The notes beneath the pieces were generated by a model, which was not told where the DNA came from, searched no databases, and saw nothing but the letters and a program-made list of their open reading frames with translations. From the NCBI GenBank assembly GCA_009885695.1, contig VFKE01000053.1, forward strand, positions 1-39,457: a stretch of DNA of 39,457 bases, written 5' to 3'. Shown here piece by piece: positions 1 through 7,536 of this stretch. Positions within the stretch are counted from its first letter, which is position 1; every line of letters begins with the position of its first letter. Made by a program: the position numbers and the translations under genes. The stretch is from Verrucomicrobiota bacterium (GTDB lineage: Bacteria > Verrucomicrobiota > Verrucomicrobiia > Verrucomicrobiales > Verrucomicrobiaceae).

Positions 1-1
1 C

Positions 2-76
2 ATTGGGCATTGGTTTGGAAGTTATCAGGGAAGGCTGAAGCCAAAGGGAGAGAAGCCGAAGGATGAGGAGGTGTGA
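2..76 (+). CDS. 3' end of a gene cut by the window edge (unidentified)
   Basis: An open frame enters from the left edge and stops at a TGA at 74-76. It gives a 24-residue, lysine- and glutamate-rich tail ending KPKDEEV. This looks like a disordered C-terminus, but it is too short to identify, and an equally short open run exists in another frame. The truncated repeat that follows from 142 is consistent with a gene ending here. Confidence 0.3.
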   Translation: MGHWFGSYQGRLKPKGEKPKDEEV

Positions 77-141
77 TCACCCGCCTGAAGATGGCCACTA
101 CAGCCAGTGAACAATTTATATTATCTAATTTGTGGGTAAAG

Positions 142-235
142 CTCAGAAGAAGCCACGGCAGCCAACGAAGCATACCTATTTCCCGCGTTCTTACGAACGC
201 GGCTACGAAATTATTTAAACCGCCCTGATAGCTCT
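142..235. repeat. truncated copy of the GTAGCCGC paired-hairpin (REP/BIME) element
   Basis: The right-hand hairpin lies at 182-206. On the minus strand it reads GTAG followed by CCGCGTT, a short loop and AACGCGG. The spacer to its left (about 147-180) and the A/T-rich tail to its right (207-222) match, with few changes, the spacer and tail of the complete element at 5152-5290. The left hairpin of the pair is missing, so this is a half element. The shared spacer shows that the unit spreads as a whole and not as single hairpins. Confidence 0.75.
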
Positions 236-549
236 GCTGCAGAACAGAGCGCGAGTGCATGATTTTGAGGCTGTCGGCTATCAGTAATCACATGTTCGTC
301 AGGCTGCAAATCAGCTCACACATTGCAATTGCCACGAGGGATTCACTCACATAGGTTGAAGCATTCGGTCTCATGGAACATGATGTTCAACCTGGGTATT
401 AATGAATATGCGGATTAGTGTCGCCAGCGATGTCATTGCCAAAGGCCAGAACGTGACCGTAACACACCGGGCGATATTTGGCCTTTGCCTTTTTGGCCCG
501 ATCGCCGGGCAGATCATTCAAAGACAAGAGAAATTAAACTAACAATCCC
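223..549. other. intergenic stretch with no recognisable gene
   Basis: No convincing coding frame, tRNA or terminator is seen. Two weak inverted repeats are visible. One is GGTTGAA near 354 with TTCAACC near 393. The other is GCCAAAGGCC near 439 with GGCCTTTGCC near 480. Either could be a transcript hairpin, and neither has a clear terminator T-run. The stretch presumably carries the promoter of the carboxypeptidase gene, but no good -35/-10 pair stands out. Confidence 0.4.
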
Positions 550-2262
550 ATGGAAGACACACCTGAAGAACAGTGCACTTGTCCGTTCGATTTAGCAGGC
601 GGAAAAATTTGCCGGCATACCCTTCCCCACTTCGTCTCAGCCGGGCGTCTTGGGCGCTGGCAGTGCGCCGGAAGCAGAAACTATTTCCCGGCAGCCGGAT
701 CGATCTCTGCCATCGTAGTTCTCTTAGCCAGCTTGGCCATGTCCGAGCCAAAACCCTCGGACACACCACCGAACAAGCCCGAATCCACGAAGGTAGAAGA
801 TAAGGTAAAAGGCGATAATACCGATAAAAAGAAGCCGGAAAATGACGAGGCCAGGGACAAGCCCAAGCTCTCCGAGACGAAGCATTCCATCGTGCTTAAC
901 GGTGTGAAAATCGACTACACGGCCACGGCGGGCACGCTTCAACTGAAGAATGCGGAGGGCAAGCCGACGGCGGACATTTTTTTTATCGCTTACACCAAGG
1001 ACGGCGTGAGCGATCTGGCGCGGCGCCCCGTGACCTTTTCCTTCAACGGCGGCCCCGGCTCGTCCTCGGTGTGGATGCACATGGGATTGCTCGGTCCGAA
1101 GCGCGTGAAGCTGCAAGACGACGGCGGTGCGCTGCCTCCACCGTATGAACTGGTGGAGAACAAATATTCGCTGCTTGATGAGACTGACCTCGTCTTCATC
1201 GATCCCGTGGGCGCGGGTTTCAGCCGCGCGACCAAGCCGGAGGAGGCGAAGAAGTTTTATGGCGTGAAAGAGGATGTGAAGAGCGTGGCGGAATTCATCC
1301 GGCTCTACGTCACGAAGAACACGCGCTGGGCATCGCCGAAGTTCCTCATCGGTGAAAGCTACGGCACCACGCGCGCGGCGGCATTGAGCGGTGAGCTCAT
1401 GGATCGGCACCACATGAACTTGAACGGCATCATGCTGGTGAGCACCGTGCTGAACTTTCAGACCATCTGGGGCGGCGAGGGCAACGACCTGCCTCATGTG
1501 CTTTATCTGCCGAGCTTCACCGCCGCAGCATGGCATCACCAGAAACTGCCCGCAGACTTGCAGGTCAAATCCTTGCCTGAAGTGCTGAAGCTCGCCGAGG
1601 TGTTTGCCGCCGGTGACTACAACCACGCGCTGATGCGTGGCGCGGCATTGGAGAAGCAAGCGCGTGACGCCATCCTGAAGCAGATGGCCCGCTTCACCGG
1701 GCTCAGTGTGAACTATCTCGACCGGGCGAATTTGAGACCGTCGCTGTCGCGCTTTGGCGTGGAACTGCTGCGGGACAGGGATCTCCAGGTTGGGCGCTAT
1801 GACAGCCGCTACACAAGCTTCGTGCGTGACCGTCTGACAGAAACAACGGAGGCTGATCCCAGCGCGGATGCGGTCTTCAGCGTCTTCGCCTCCACTTTCA
1901 ATCACTATCTGCGCACCGAACTGAAATTCGATGAGGACAAGCCTTATGATATCCTCGGAAACGTCGTCCCGTGGAACTGGGACTCGGACAACAAATCCCT
2001 GAACGTGGCAGAGACGCTTGCCCAAAGCATGACGCGCAATCCCTTCCTGAAAGTCCACATCTCCTGCGGCTACAGCGATCTGGCCACGCCCTATTTCGCG
2101 GCGCGCTACACGTTCGAGCACATGAATCTCCCTGCGGCACTAAGGAAAAACCTGGTGATGGACGATTACGCCGCCGGTCACATGATGTATCTGAACCTGC
2201 CCGACCTGAAAAAGCAGAAGGCCGATCTGGCGAAATTCGTGCGAGGTGCCTCGGGGAAGTGA
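550..2262 (+). CDS. secreted serine carboxypeptidase-like protein (peptidase family S10)
   Basis: This is a 570-residue peptidase of family S10 (alpha/beta hydrolase fold), expected to remove C-terminal amino acids from peptides outside the cytoplasm. The family signatures are all present. FNGGPGSSS forms the oxyanion region. The nucleophile Ser270 sits in GESYGT, Asp510 in CGYSDLATP and His544 in YAAGH, in the correct order and spacing. A hydrophobic stretch at about residues 52-64 (SISAIVVLLASLA) looks like a signal segment, followed by a Lys/Glu/Pro-rich linker to about residue 110. The 50 residues before that segment are Cys-rich and unlike a normal n-region. The ATG at 550 may therefore not be the true start, although no better in-frame start with a ribosome site is seen. 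It stands alone, with tandem repeats downstream. Confidence 0.88.
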   Translation: MEDTPEEQCTCPFDLAGGKICRHTLPHFVSAGRLGRWQCAGSRNYFPAAGSISAIVVLLASLAMSEPKPSDTPPNKPESTKVEDKVKGDNTDKKKPENDEARDKPKLSETKHSIVLNGVKIDYTATAGTLQLKNAEGKPTADIFFIAYTKDGVSDLARRPVTFSFNGGPGSSSVWMHMGLLGPKRVKLQDDGGALPPPYELVENKYSLLDETDLVFIDPVGAGFSRATKPEEAKKFYGVKEDVKSVAEFIRLYVTKNTRWASPKFLIGESYGTTRAAALSGELMDRHHMNLNGIMLVSTVLNFQTIWGGEGNDLPHVLYLPSFTAAAWHHQKLPADLQVKSLPEVLKLAEVFAAGDYNHALMRGAALEKQARDAILKQMARFTGLSVNYLDRANLRPSLSRFGVELLRDRDLQVGRYDSRYTSFVRDRLTETTEADPSADAVFSVFASTFNHYLRTELKFDEDKPYDILGNVVPWNWDSDNKSLNVAETLAQSMTRNPFLKVHISCGYSDLATPYFAARYTFEHMNLPAALRKNLVMDDYAAGHMMYLNLPDLKKQKADLAKFVRGASGK

Positions 2263-2303
2263 CAGCAAGATTCAAGACGGAAGAGTGGAGGAATGGAATA
2301 CTG

Positions 2304-2380
2304 GAACATCGAACATCGAACTCTGAACTCTGAACTCTGCATTCTGCATTCTGCATTCTGCATTCATCATTCATCATTCC
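2304..2380. repeat. heptanucleotide tandem repeat, 11 units in four flavours
   Basis: Eleven exact 7-bp units follow each other: GAACATC twice, GAACTCT three times, GCATTCT three times, GCATTCA once, then TCATTCA and TCATTCC. The period stays at 7 while the unit drifts, which suggests repeated slippage with point changes. It fills the gap between the convergent carboxypeptidase and Y-family polymerase genes. Confidence 0.85.
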
Positions 2381-2392
2381 AACTCCCCCCCC

Positions 2393-3646
2393 TCACCCCT
2401 CCGTCTCCGGATCCGGGATGCGCGTAAAGGCGATCCGCATCGGCGTGTAAGTCAGGGCGTTGTGCGCGCCGCCGAAGTAAACCTTGTTGCTGCCGAAGCC
2501 GATGTTCACCTTGTCCACGGCGGCGCAGAGCGCGGCATGATCGCGCCGCAGCAGAGTGAACATCGGCGTGCTGGTCTGCCGCAGATTGAGCCGAAAAAAA
2601 GTCACGCCCACCTTCTTCGGCGCCGACCCGCGCTCCCGGCGCTCCCAGAGTGTGTCCAACGCGCGCAAGAGTTCCAGCGTGTCCTGCGTTTCAGTAAAAA
2701 TAATATCGTCGCTCCAGTGTCCCTCCTGATGCCGCACGCCAAGCTGGAGACCGCCCGCGCAGAAGCCCGCCTTGCGCAGGCGCATCGCGGCCTTCTGGAT
2801 CAGCCGGTGGCAGACGGCGCGCGCGCCTTCGTCACTGCGCAACTCCGGCGGCAACACATGGGAGTGGCCGATGACGCGCTTGTGCACCGGAGGCCGCGGC
2901 ACATCCTCGCCGCGCAGCAGCCGCCACATCCGCGCGCCTTCAATGCTGTGCCACGCGTGGCGCAATTCTTTTTCCGTGGCGCTGCAGAGCCGCTCCACCG
3001 TGCGGATGCCGCACTCGCGCAAGCGACGCTCCATATTGGGACCGATGCCGCAGAAGTCGCGCAACTCCAGCGCATGCAGCTTGTGCGGCAGATCGTGCAG
3101 CTCGATCACGACCAAGCCATCCGGCTTTTGCATGTCAGACGCCAGCTTCGCGAGATACGGATTCGGCGCGATGCCGATGGAGCCGGTGAACGTGGCTGCA
3201 GCGCTGAGATGATGCCGGGTGCGCGGAGATTCTTTTTCGGCCACGCGGGCAATGGCGCCATTGATTTCGCGCGCGAGACTTTCGGCATTCCCGCGCTGAC
3301 ACTGTCTGCCGGTGAGCTGACACCACATCTCGTCAATGGACATCACTTCCTCCACATGCGTGCACGACTCCACGGCGGCGACCAGCAGATGATGCAGGCG
3401 GATGTATTCCACGGGACGCGACTCCACAATCTGGATGCCGGCACAAAGCTGCCTGGCCTCGCGCACTCCGGTGCCGGTCTTCACGCCAAAAAGTTTCGCC
3501 TCCTTGCTGGCAGCAATGCAGCAGGTGCTGTCCGTATCTTTCACCGGCACCACGCCGACGGGACGACCGCGCAAGTGCGGCTCCAGCAGTTGCTCCACGG
3601 AAGCGAAGTAGCTGTTAAAATCCACCATGAGCGCGCGGAGAGACAT
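2393..3646 (-). CDS. Y-family DNA polymerase (DinB/UmuC type)
   Basis: This 417-residue protein belongs to the Y-family of error-prone translesion polymerases, which copy past damaged bases. The N-terminal motif VDFNSYFASVEQ carries Asp9 and the Tyr13-Phe14 steric-gate region. The second catalytic motif is SIDEMW, with Asp105 and Glu106. CCIAASKEAKLFGV is the finger motif, close to the UmuC type. A helix-hairpin-helix thumb region (FCGIGPNMERRLRECGI) follows, and then a little-finger domain. The ATG at 3646 has no clear Shine-Dalgarno sequence; a second ATG six codons later (3628) is possible. No umuD, imuA or dnaE2 homologue lies next to it, so the exact subfamily (Pol IV-like or UmuC-like) is open. 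It converges with the carboxypeptidase gene. Confidence 0.88.
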   Translation of the reverse strand: MSLRALMVDFNSYFASVEQLLEPHLRGRPVGVVPVKDTDSTCCIAASKEAKLFGVKTGTGVREARQLCAGIQIVESRPVEYIRLHHLLVAAVESCTHVEEVMSIDEMWCQLTGRQCQRGNAESLAREINGAIARVAEKESPRTRHHLSAAATFTGSIGIAPNPYLAKLASDMQKPDGLVVIELHDLPHKLHALELRDFCGIGPNMERRLRECGIRTVERLCSATEKELRHAWHSIEGARMWRLLRGEDVPRPPVHKRVIGHSHVLPPELRSDEGARAVCHRLIQKAAMRLRKAGFCAGGLQLGVRHQEGHWSDDIIFTETQDTLELLRALDTLWERRERGSAPKKVGVTFFRLNLRQTSTPMFTLLRRDHAALCAAVDKVNIGFGSNKVYFGGAHNALTYTPMRIAFTRIPDPETEG

Positions 3647-3795
3647 GGAAAAAAGGAAATTGGGAATGCGGAATTTTGAATTCTAAATGCGATGTGATAT
3701 AAGTGTTCAATTGAACATATATCAGCCGTTGCCATTTTGCACGCGATTTCTGCATTCATGCTGCCATGCCCTGGAAATGAAGTCGCCGGCTGGCA

Positions 3796-3905
3796 GTGGC
3801 ACAGGTTTGCAACCTGTGTGTATGCCGACCATTCTGGTCGGCTCTGGCAAGGGTTGTCCGGTCAGAATGACCGGACAACACACAGGCTCTAGAAGCCTGT
3901 GCCAC
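3796..3905. repeat. GTGG-type paired-hairpin (REP/BIME-like) element with four stacked hairpins
   Basis: The outer arms are GTGG followed by CACAGG..CCTGTG at 3796-3818, and the inverted partner CACAGG..CCTGTG followed by CCAC at 3881-3905. Between them are two further near-perfect hairpins: GCCGACCA/TGGTCGGC at 3824-3842 and TTGTCCGGTCA/TGACCGGACAA at 3854-3878. The gap between the polymerase and aminopeptidase genes (3647-3973) holds this element and little else. The GTGG tetranucleotide at the foot of both outer hairpins matches the guide sequence known for REP elements. Confidence 0.75.
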
Positions 3906-3973
3906 TTCGATTGCCAGGTTTGCCAACCCGGCTTCTACTTGCCGATCGCCGCATTACCAACTAACAAAGTCCC

Positions 3974-5071
3974 ATGCACGATTCCCGCATCGACCAACTT
4001 GCCCGGCAACTCATTCGTTACTCGACCCAAGTCCGCAAGGGCGACCGGGTGATGCTGGATCTCTATGACGCACCAAACTCCATCGCCATCGCTCTCATCC
4101 GCGAGGTGGTGAAGGCCAAAGCCATGCCGGTAGTGAAACTGCACGACACCATCGTCACTCGCGAACTCATGAAACATGCGGAGGCGGAGAGCTACGCGAT
4201 GCTGGCAAAAAATAATCTCGATCTCATGAAGGAGATGGACTGTTACATCGCCGTGCGCGGCAGCCACAACATCACCGAGACCAGCGACGTGCCCGCCGAC
4301 AAAATGAAACTCGTGGCGGAAAAAATGCGCGCAGTCATCAACCACCGCGTCAACCACACCCGCTGGTGCGTGCTGCGCTGGCCAACCTCCGCAATGGCGC
4401 AACAGGCCAGCATGAGCACCGAGGCCTTTGAAGATTTCTACTTCCGCGTCTGCCTGCTCGACTACAAATCACTCATGCCCGCGATGAAGGCGCTCAAGGA
4501 GCTGATGGACAAGGCGAACAAAGTCCACATCAAGGGCCCCGGCACCGACCTCCGCTTCAGCCTCAAGGGCCTCAAGGCCATCCCCTGCGGCGGGGACCAC
4601 AATATCCCGGACGGCGAAGTCTTCTCGGCACCGGTGCGCGACAGCGTGGAAGGCCACATCACCTACAACACTCCCTCCATCTACCAGGGCATTGCCTTCG
4701 ACAATGTCCGGCTGGAGTTCAGCAAGGGTAAAATCGTCAAGGCCACCGCCAACAACACCAAGGCCATCAACCGCATCCTCGACAGCGACGAGGGCGCCCG
4801 CTACATCGGCGAGTTCGCCATCGCCGTGAACAAGGAGATCCGCGAGCCGATGCGCGACATCTTGTTCGACGAAAAGATCGGTGGTTCTTTCCACTTCACG
4901 CCCGGCCAGGCCTACGAGGGCATTACTGACAACGGCAACCGCAGCCAGGTTCACTGGGATCTCGTCAACATCCAGCGCCCTGACTACGGCGGCGGTGAAA
5001 TCTGGTTCGACGGCAGGCTCATTCGGAAGAATGGCAAGTTCCTGCCACGTGAATTGCAAAAGCTAAACTGA
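3974..5071 (+). CDS. aminopeptidase, M29 family (AmpS/AmpT-like metallopeptidase)
   Basis: This 365-residue cytoplasmic metallo-aminopeptidase of family M29 removes N-terminal residues from peptides. The metal site of the family can be placed on Glu215 (PDGEVFSAP), Glu280 (GEFAIAVN), His307 and Tyr314 (FHFTPGQAY), and His327 and Asp329 (VHWDLV). Their relative spacing agrees with characterised family members. The N-terminal half carries the KGDRVMLD motif usual in the family. The length is slightly below the common 400-410 residues, but no domain is missing. The start ATG follows a paired-hairpin element by about 70 bp, and no strong Shine-Dalgarno sequence is visible. No operon partner is apparent. 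Confidence 0.9.
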   Translation: MHDSRIDQLARQLIRYSTQVRKGDRVMLDLYDAPNSIAIALIREVVKAKAMPVVKLHDTIVTRELMKHAEAESYAMLAKNNLDLMKEMDCYIAVRGSHNITETSDVPADKMKLVAEKMRAVINHRVNHTRWCVLRWPTSAMAQQASMSTEAFEDFYFRVCLLDYKSLMPAMKALKELMDKANKVHIKGPGTDLRFSLKGLKAIPCGGDHNIPDGEVFSAPVRDSVEGHITYNTPSIYQGIAFDNVRLEFSKGKIVKATANNTKAINRILDSDEGARYIGEFAIAVNKEIREPMRDILFDEKIGGSFHFTPGQAYEGITDNGNRSQVHWDLVNIQRPDYGGGEIWFDGRLIRKNGKFLPRELQKLN

Positions 5072-5151
5072 GGAGCTGCGGTTCCGTCTTGCCCTGATCA
5101 CGGGATCGCTGCATTCATTCAGGATGCCCAGAAGGTTTCCGCCCCGCCCGG

Positions 5152-5290
5152 AGCATTTTAAAAAAACGTAGCCGCATCTCGTAAGAGTGCGGGAAGAAGC
5201 CACGGCGGCCAACGAAGCATGCCTATTTCCCGCGTTTTCGTTTCGCGGCAACGCAACACAAACGCGGCTACGAAATTATTTAAGCCGCTC
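5152..5290. repeat. complete GTAGCCGC paired-hairpin (REP/BIME) element, copy 1
   Basis: The left hairpin at 5168-5193 starts GTAGCCGC and folds CCGCA(T)CTC against GAGTGCGG. The inverted right hairpin at 5229-5271 ends in GCGGCTAC, with an enlarged loop of about 20 bases. The left flank GGAGCATTTTAAAA and right flank TTTAAGCCGCTC recur at copy 2, so the unit is about 140 bp. It lies between the convergent aminopeptidase and glgC genes. Confidence 0.85.
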
Positions 5291-5328
5291 TAGCAAGAAA
5301 GACCGGGCGTCTTCGTTCGATCCTGCTG

Positions 5329-5453
5329 GAGCATTTTTAAAATAGACGTAGCCGCATCTCGTGAGAGTGCGGGACAAAATCGCCTGGACACAAAACTTCC
5401 AATCTCCCCGCATTCTTACGAAGCACGGCTACGTCTTTAATTAACCCGCTCTA
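5329..5453. repeat. complete GTAGCCGC paired-hairpin (REP/BIME) element, copy 2
   Basis: The left hairpin is at 5348-5373 and the inverted right hairpin at 5407-5432. Each has GTAG (or CTAC) at its foot. The outer flanks resemble copy 1, but the 33-bp spacer between the hairpins is different. The right end runs into the TAG stop codon of glgC at 5451-5453, so the element forms the 3' end of that transcript. It probably acts there as a hairpin terminator or stabiliser. Confidence 0.85.
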
Positions 5454-6773
5454 AATCCACATCCCCGCAGGAATGACCGCGTCCTTCGGAATTACGACGA
5501 TGCCGTCACGAATGAAGTAAAGCCCGTCGGGCCCGTCGAGGTTCATATCTTTGCCCTTCGGTGTAATAACCACCCCGTCGCCGATGTGGACATTTTTATC
5601 GATGATGGCGCGCTCAATCTTGCAGTTCTTTCCGATGCCGGGTGCCGGACGGTTTGCGGAAAAATTTGCCGCGCCCGCATAGTAGTCCGCGCCCATGACG
5701 ATGCACTGCCGGAGCGTGGTTTTTTCCTCCACCACGGTGCGGATGCCCAGGATGCTCATCTCAATTTCCGCTTCGGTCAGAATGCAGCCATCGGAGAGTA
5801 ACGCATGACGGATGCTGCCGCCGTTGATCTTGGTGGCCGGAAGAAAACGCGCGTGCGTGTAAATCGGTGCCTGGGAGTCGAAGAAGTCGAACTCCGGCAC
5901 CACGGAACAAAGGTCGAGATTGGCCTCGAAGAAACTGCTGATGGTCCCGATATCCTCCCAGTAGCCCTGGAAAGGATAGCTTTGAACTTTGTAATTCTTG
6001 ATCGCAGCGGGGATGATGTCCCTGCCGAAATCCGCCAGTTCGTTGTCGAGCGCCTCAATCAGCACATCGCGATTAAAAACATAGATGCCCATGCTGGCTT
6101 CAAAGCTGGGCTCGGTTTCGGAGAGGCTGAGTTCCTTTACTGTCTCTGCAGGCATGGCCAGTGCTCCGAGAACGCTGGGTTCCTTCGGTTTCTCCACAAA
6201 GTTGCGGATGCGCCCGCTGGCGTCCGTCTGCATGATGCCAAAGCTCTGCGCGCGCTCGCCGTCCACGGGGATGGTGGCCAGGGTGATGTCGGCGCCGCTT
6301 TCGATGTGTCTTCCCAGCACTTTGCGGAAGTCCATGCGGTAAAGTTGATCGCCGCTGAGAATGAGAAAATACTTAGACTTCCCCTGCGTGAAGGTGCGCA
6401 AGTTCTGCCGCACAGCGTCGGCGGTGCCCTGATACCAGTTCAGATCGCCTGATGTCTGCTGCGCCGCGAGGATTTCCACGAAGCCGTGGCTGAAGAGGTC
6501 GAACTTGTAAGCGCGGCTGATGTGGCGGTTGAGCGAGGTGCTGTTGTATTGCGTGAGCACATAGACCTGGCGCACGCCGCTGTTGATGCAGTTGCTGATG
6601 GGGATGTCCACCAGCCGGTATTTTCCCGCGAGCGGCACGGCTGGCTTGGCCCGGTCTTTCGTCAGCGGGAAGAGCCGAGATCCCGCGCCTCCGCCCATGA
6701 CGATCCCCAAGGTAAACTGGTTGAGCAATGCCTCGGTTTCGAAGCGATTCACGGTGATCTTCGCAGCTTGCAT
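5451..6773 (-). CDS. glgC: glucose-1-phosphate adenylyltransferase (ADP-glucose pyrophosphorylase)
   Basis: The enzyme makes ADP-glucose from glucose-1-phosphate and ATP, the committed step of bacterial glycogen synthesis. The N-terminal nucleotidyltransferase domain has VMGGGAGSRLFPLT followed by RAKPAVPLAGKYRLVDIP, and YQGTADAVRQN is the catalytic-region motif. The glucose-1-phosphate region VEKPKEP and the Asp-containing GIYVFNRDVL follow. The C-terminal left-handed beta-helix carries IDKNVHIGDG. From the ATG at 6773 the protein has 440 residues. An ATG at 6794 and a TTG at 6830 lie in frame upstream. The best Shine-Dalgarno-like GGGAGG (6814-6819) is far from either, so the start is uncertain. 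No other glycogen gene is nearby. Confidence 0.92.
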   Translation of the reverse strand: MQAAKITVNRFETEALLNQFTLGIVMGGGAGSRLFPLTKDRAKPAVPLAGKYRLVDIPISNCINSGVRQVYVLTQYNSTSLNRHISRAYKFDLFSHGFVEILAAQQTSGDLNWYQGTADAVRQNLRTFTQGKSKYFLILSGDQLYRMDFRKVLGRHIESGADITLATIPVDGERAQSFGIMQTDASGRIRNFVEKPKEPSVLGALAMPAETVKELSLSETEPSFEASMGIYVFNRDVLIEALDNELADFGRDIIPAAIKNYKVQSYPFQGYWEDIGTISSFFEANLDLCSVVPEFDFFDSQAPIYTHARFLPATKINGGSIRHALLSDGCILTEAEIEMSILGIRTVVEEKTTLRQCIVMGADYYAGAANFSANRPAPGIGKNCKIERAIIDKNVHIGDGVVITPKGKDMNLDGPDGLYFIRDGIVVIPKDAVIPAGMWI

Positions 6774-6848
6774 AACCCTATTTTGCTTGAACATGATTCG
6801 CGGGCAAGCGTTTCCTCCCGCCACTCGCAAAAAAAACGCCCCCGCCTT

Positions 6849-7430
6849 TCAGGACGCACGACGCAACACCCGCACCCGCTCCCGGTCCTCGCGCCCTTCG
6901 AAGGCCACATCCGGCACGTAGTCATCCACGATTTCGTAACCTTCCGCAAAGAGCGCCGTCAGATCAGCCACACTGAAGGGATAAGGCGGTCCTTCATGGC
7001 CCGGATCCAGCGCGGGATCGATAAACCACACCCCGATCAGCAAGCCACCAGGCCGCAGCGTCAGATCAATGCCGCGCCGATAGTCAGCACGTAACTCAGG
7101 AGGCAGCGCACTCATGCATGTGTGCTCCAACACCACATCATAAGCACCGCGCATCTCATCCGGCGGATCAAAAAAATCCCCGGTCACGAAGCGCTCCGCC
7201 AGTTGCGGATATTGCGCGCGTGCCTCCGCCACTCCTGTCGGCGCGATGTCCAGCCCTGTCGCATCCAACCCCTGCTCCACCGCCAGCGCCACCTCATGTC
7301 CGCGACCGCATCCCGGCACCAGTGCGCGACCGCGCACCGCGTGACGTTCCAAATACTGCTTCATCGGCAGTGATGGTCCGCCGCGATCCCAGAAGACCTC
7401 GCCCGCCTGGTATTTTTGTTCCCAATTCAT
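6849..7430 (-). CDS. thiopurine S-methyltransferase-like SAM-dependent methyltransferase
   Basis: This is a Rossmann-fold S-adenosylmethionine methyltransferase of the TPMT family (193 residues from the chosen start). The N-terminal NWEQKYQAGEVFWDRG motif is typical of the family. The glycine-rich SAM site is ALVPGCGRGHEVALA, an acidic residue follows in GLDIAPTGV, and GDFFD and the EHTCMSALPPELR region come later. Bacterial relatives methylate metalloids such as selenium or tellurium, or halides and thiols; the substrate here cannot be read from sequence. The ATG at 7430 has GGGG a few bases upstream. An ATG at 7439 and further in-frame starts up to 7514 exist, but the extra N-terminal residues are not family-like. 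It is transcribed divergently from the NfeD-type gene. Confidence 0.82.
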   Translation of the reverse strand: MNWEQKYQAGEVFWDRGGPSLPMKQYLERHAVRGRALVPGCGRGHEVALAVEQGLDATGLDIAPTGVAEARAQYPQLAERFVTGDFFDPPDEMRGAYDVVLEHTCMSALPPELRADYRRGIDLTLRPGGLLIGVWFIDPALDPGHEGPPYPFSVADLTALFAEGYEIVDDYVPDVAFEGREDRERVRVLRRAS

Positions 7431-7536
7431 ATACCCCATACAACCCGTCGTCAGGCTCATGTCAATCATAGGAACCAGCTCGATGACTCGCGGATAAGCT
7501 TGAGTTTCCCGCACAAGGAGTCAAGCTATCCGGCAG

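Noticed and set aside
724-2121. Long minus-strand open frame opposite the carboxypeptidase gene
   Set aside because: It is His/Arg/Ala-rich without any motif and lies fully opposite a gene with all catalytic residues. It is an effect of GC-rich codon use. The same holds for 7696-9084 and 26179-27543 on the minus strand and 2462-3679 on the plus strand.
2304-2380. Possible CRISPR array
   Set aside because: Repeats of 7 bp follow each other without spacers, and no cas genes are present.
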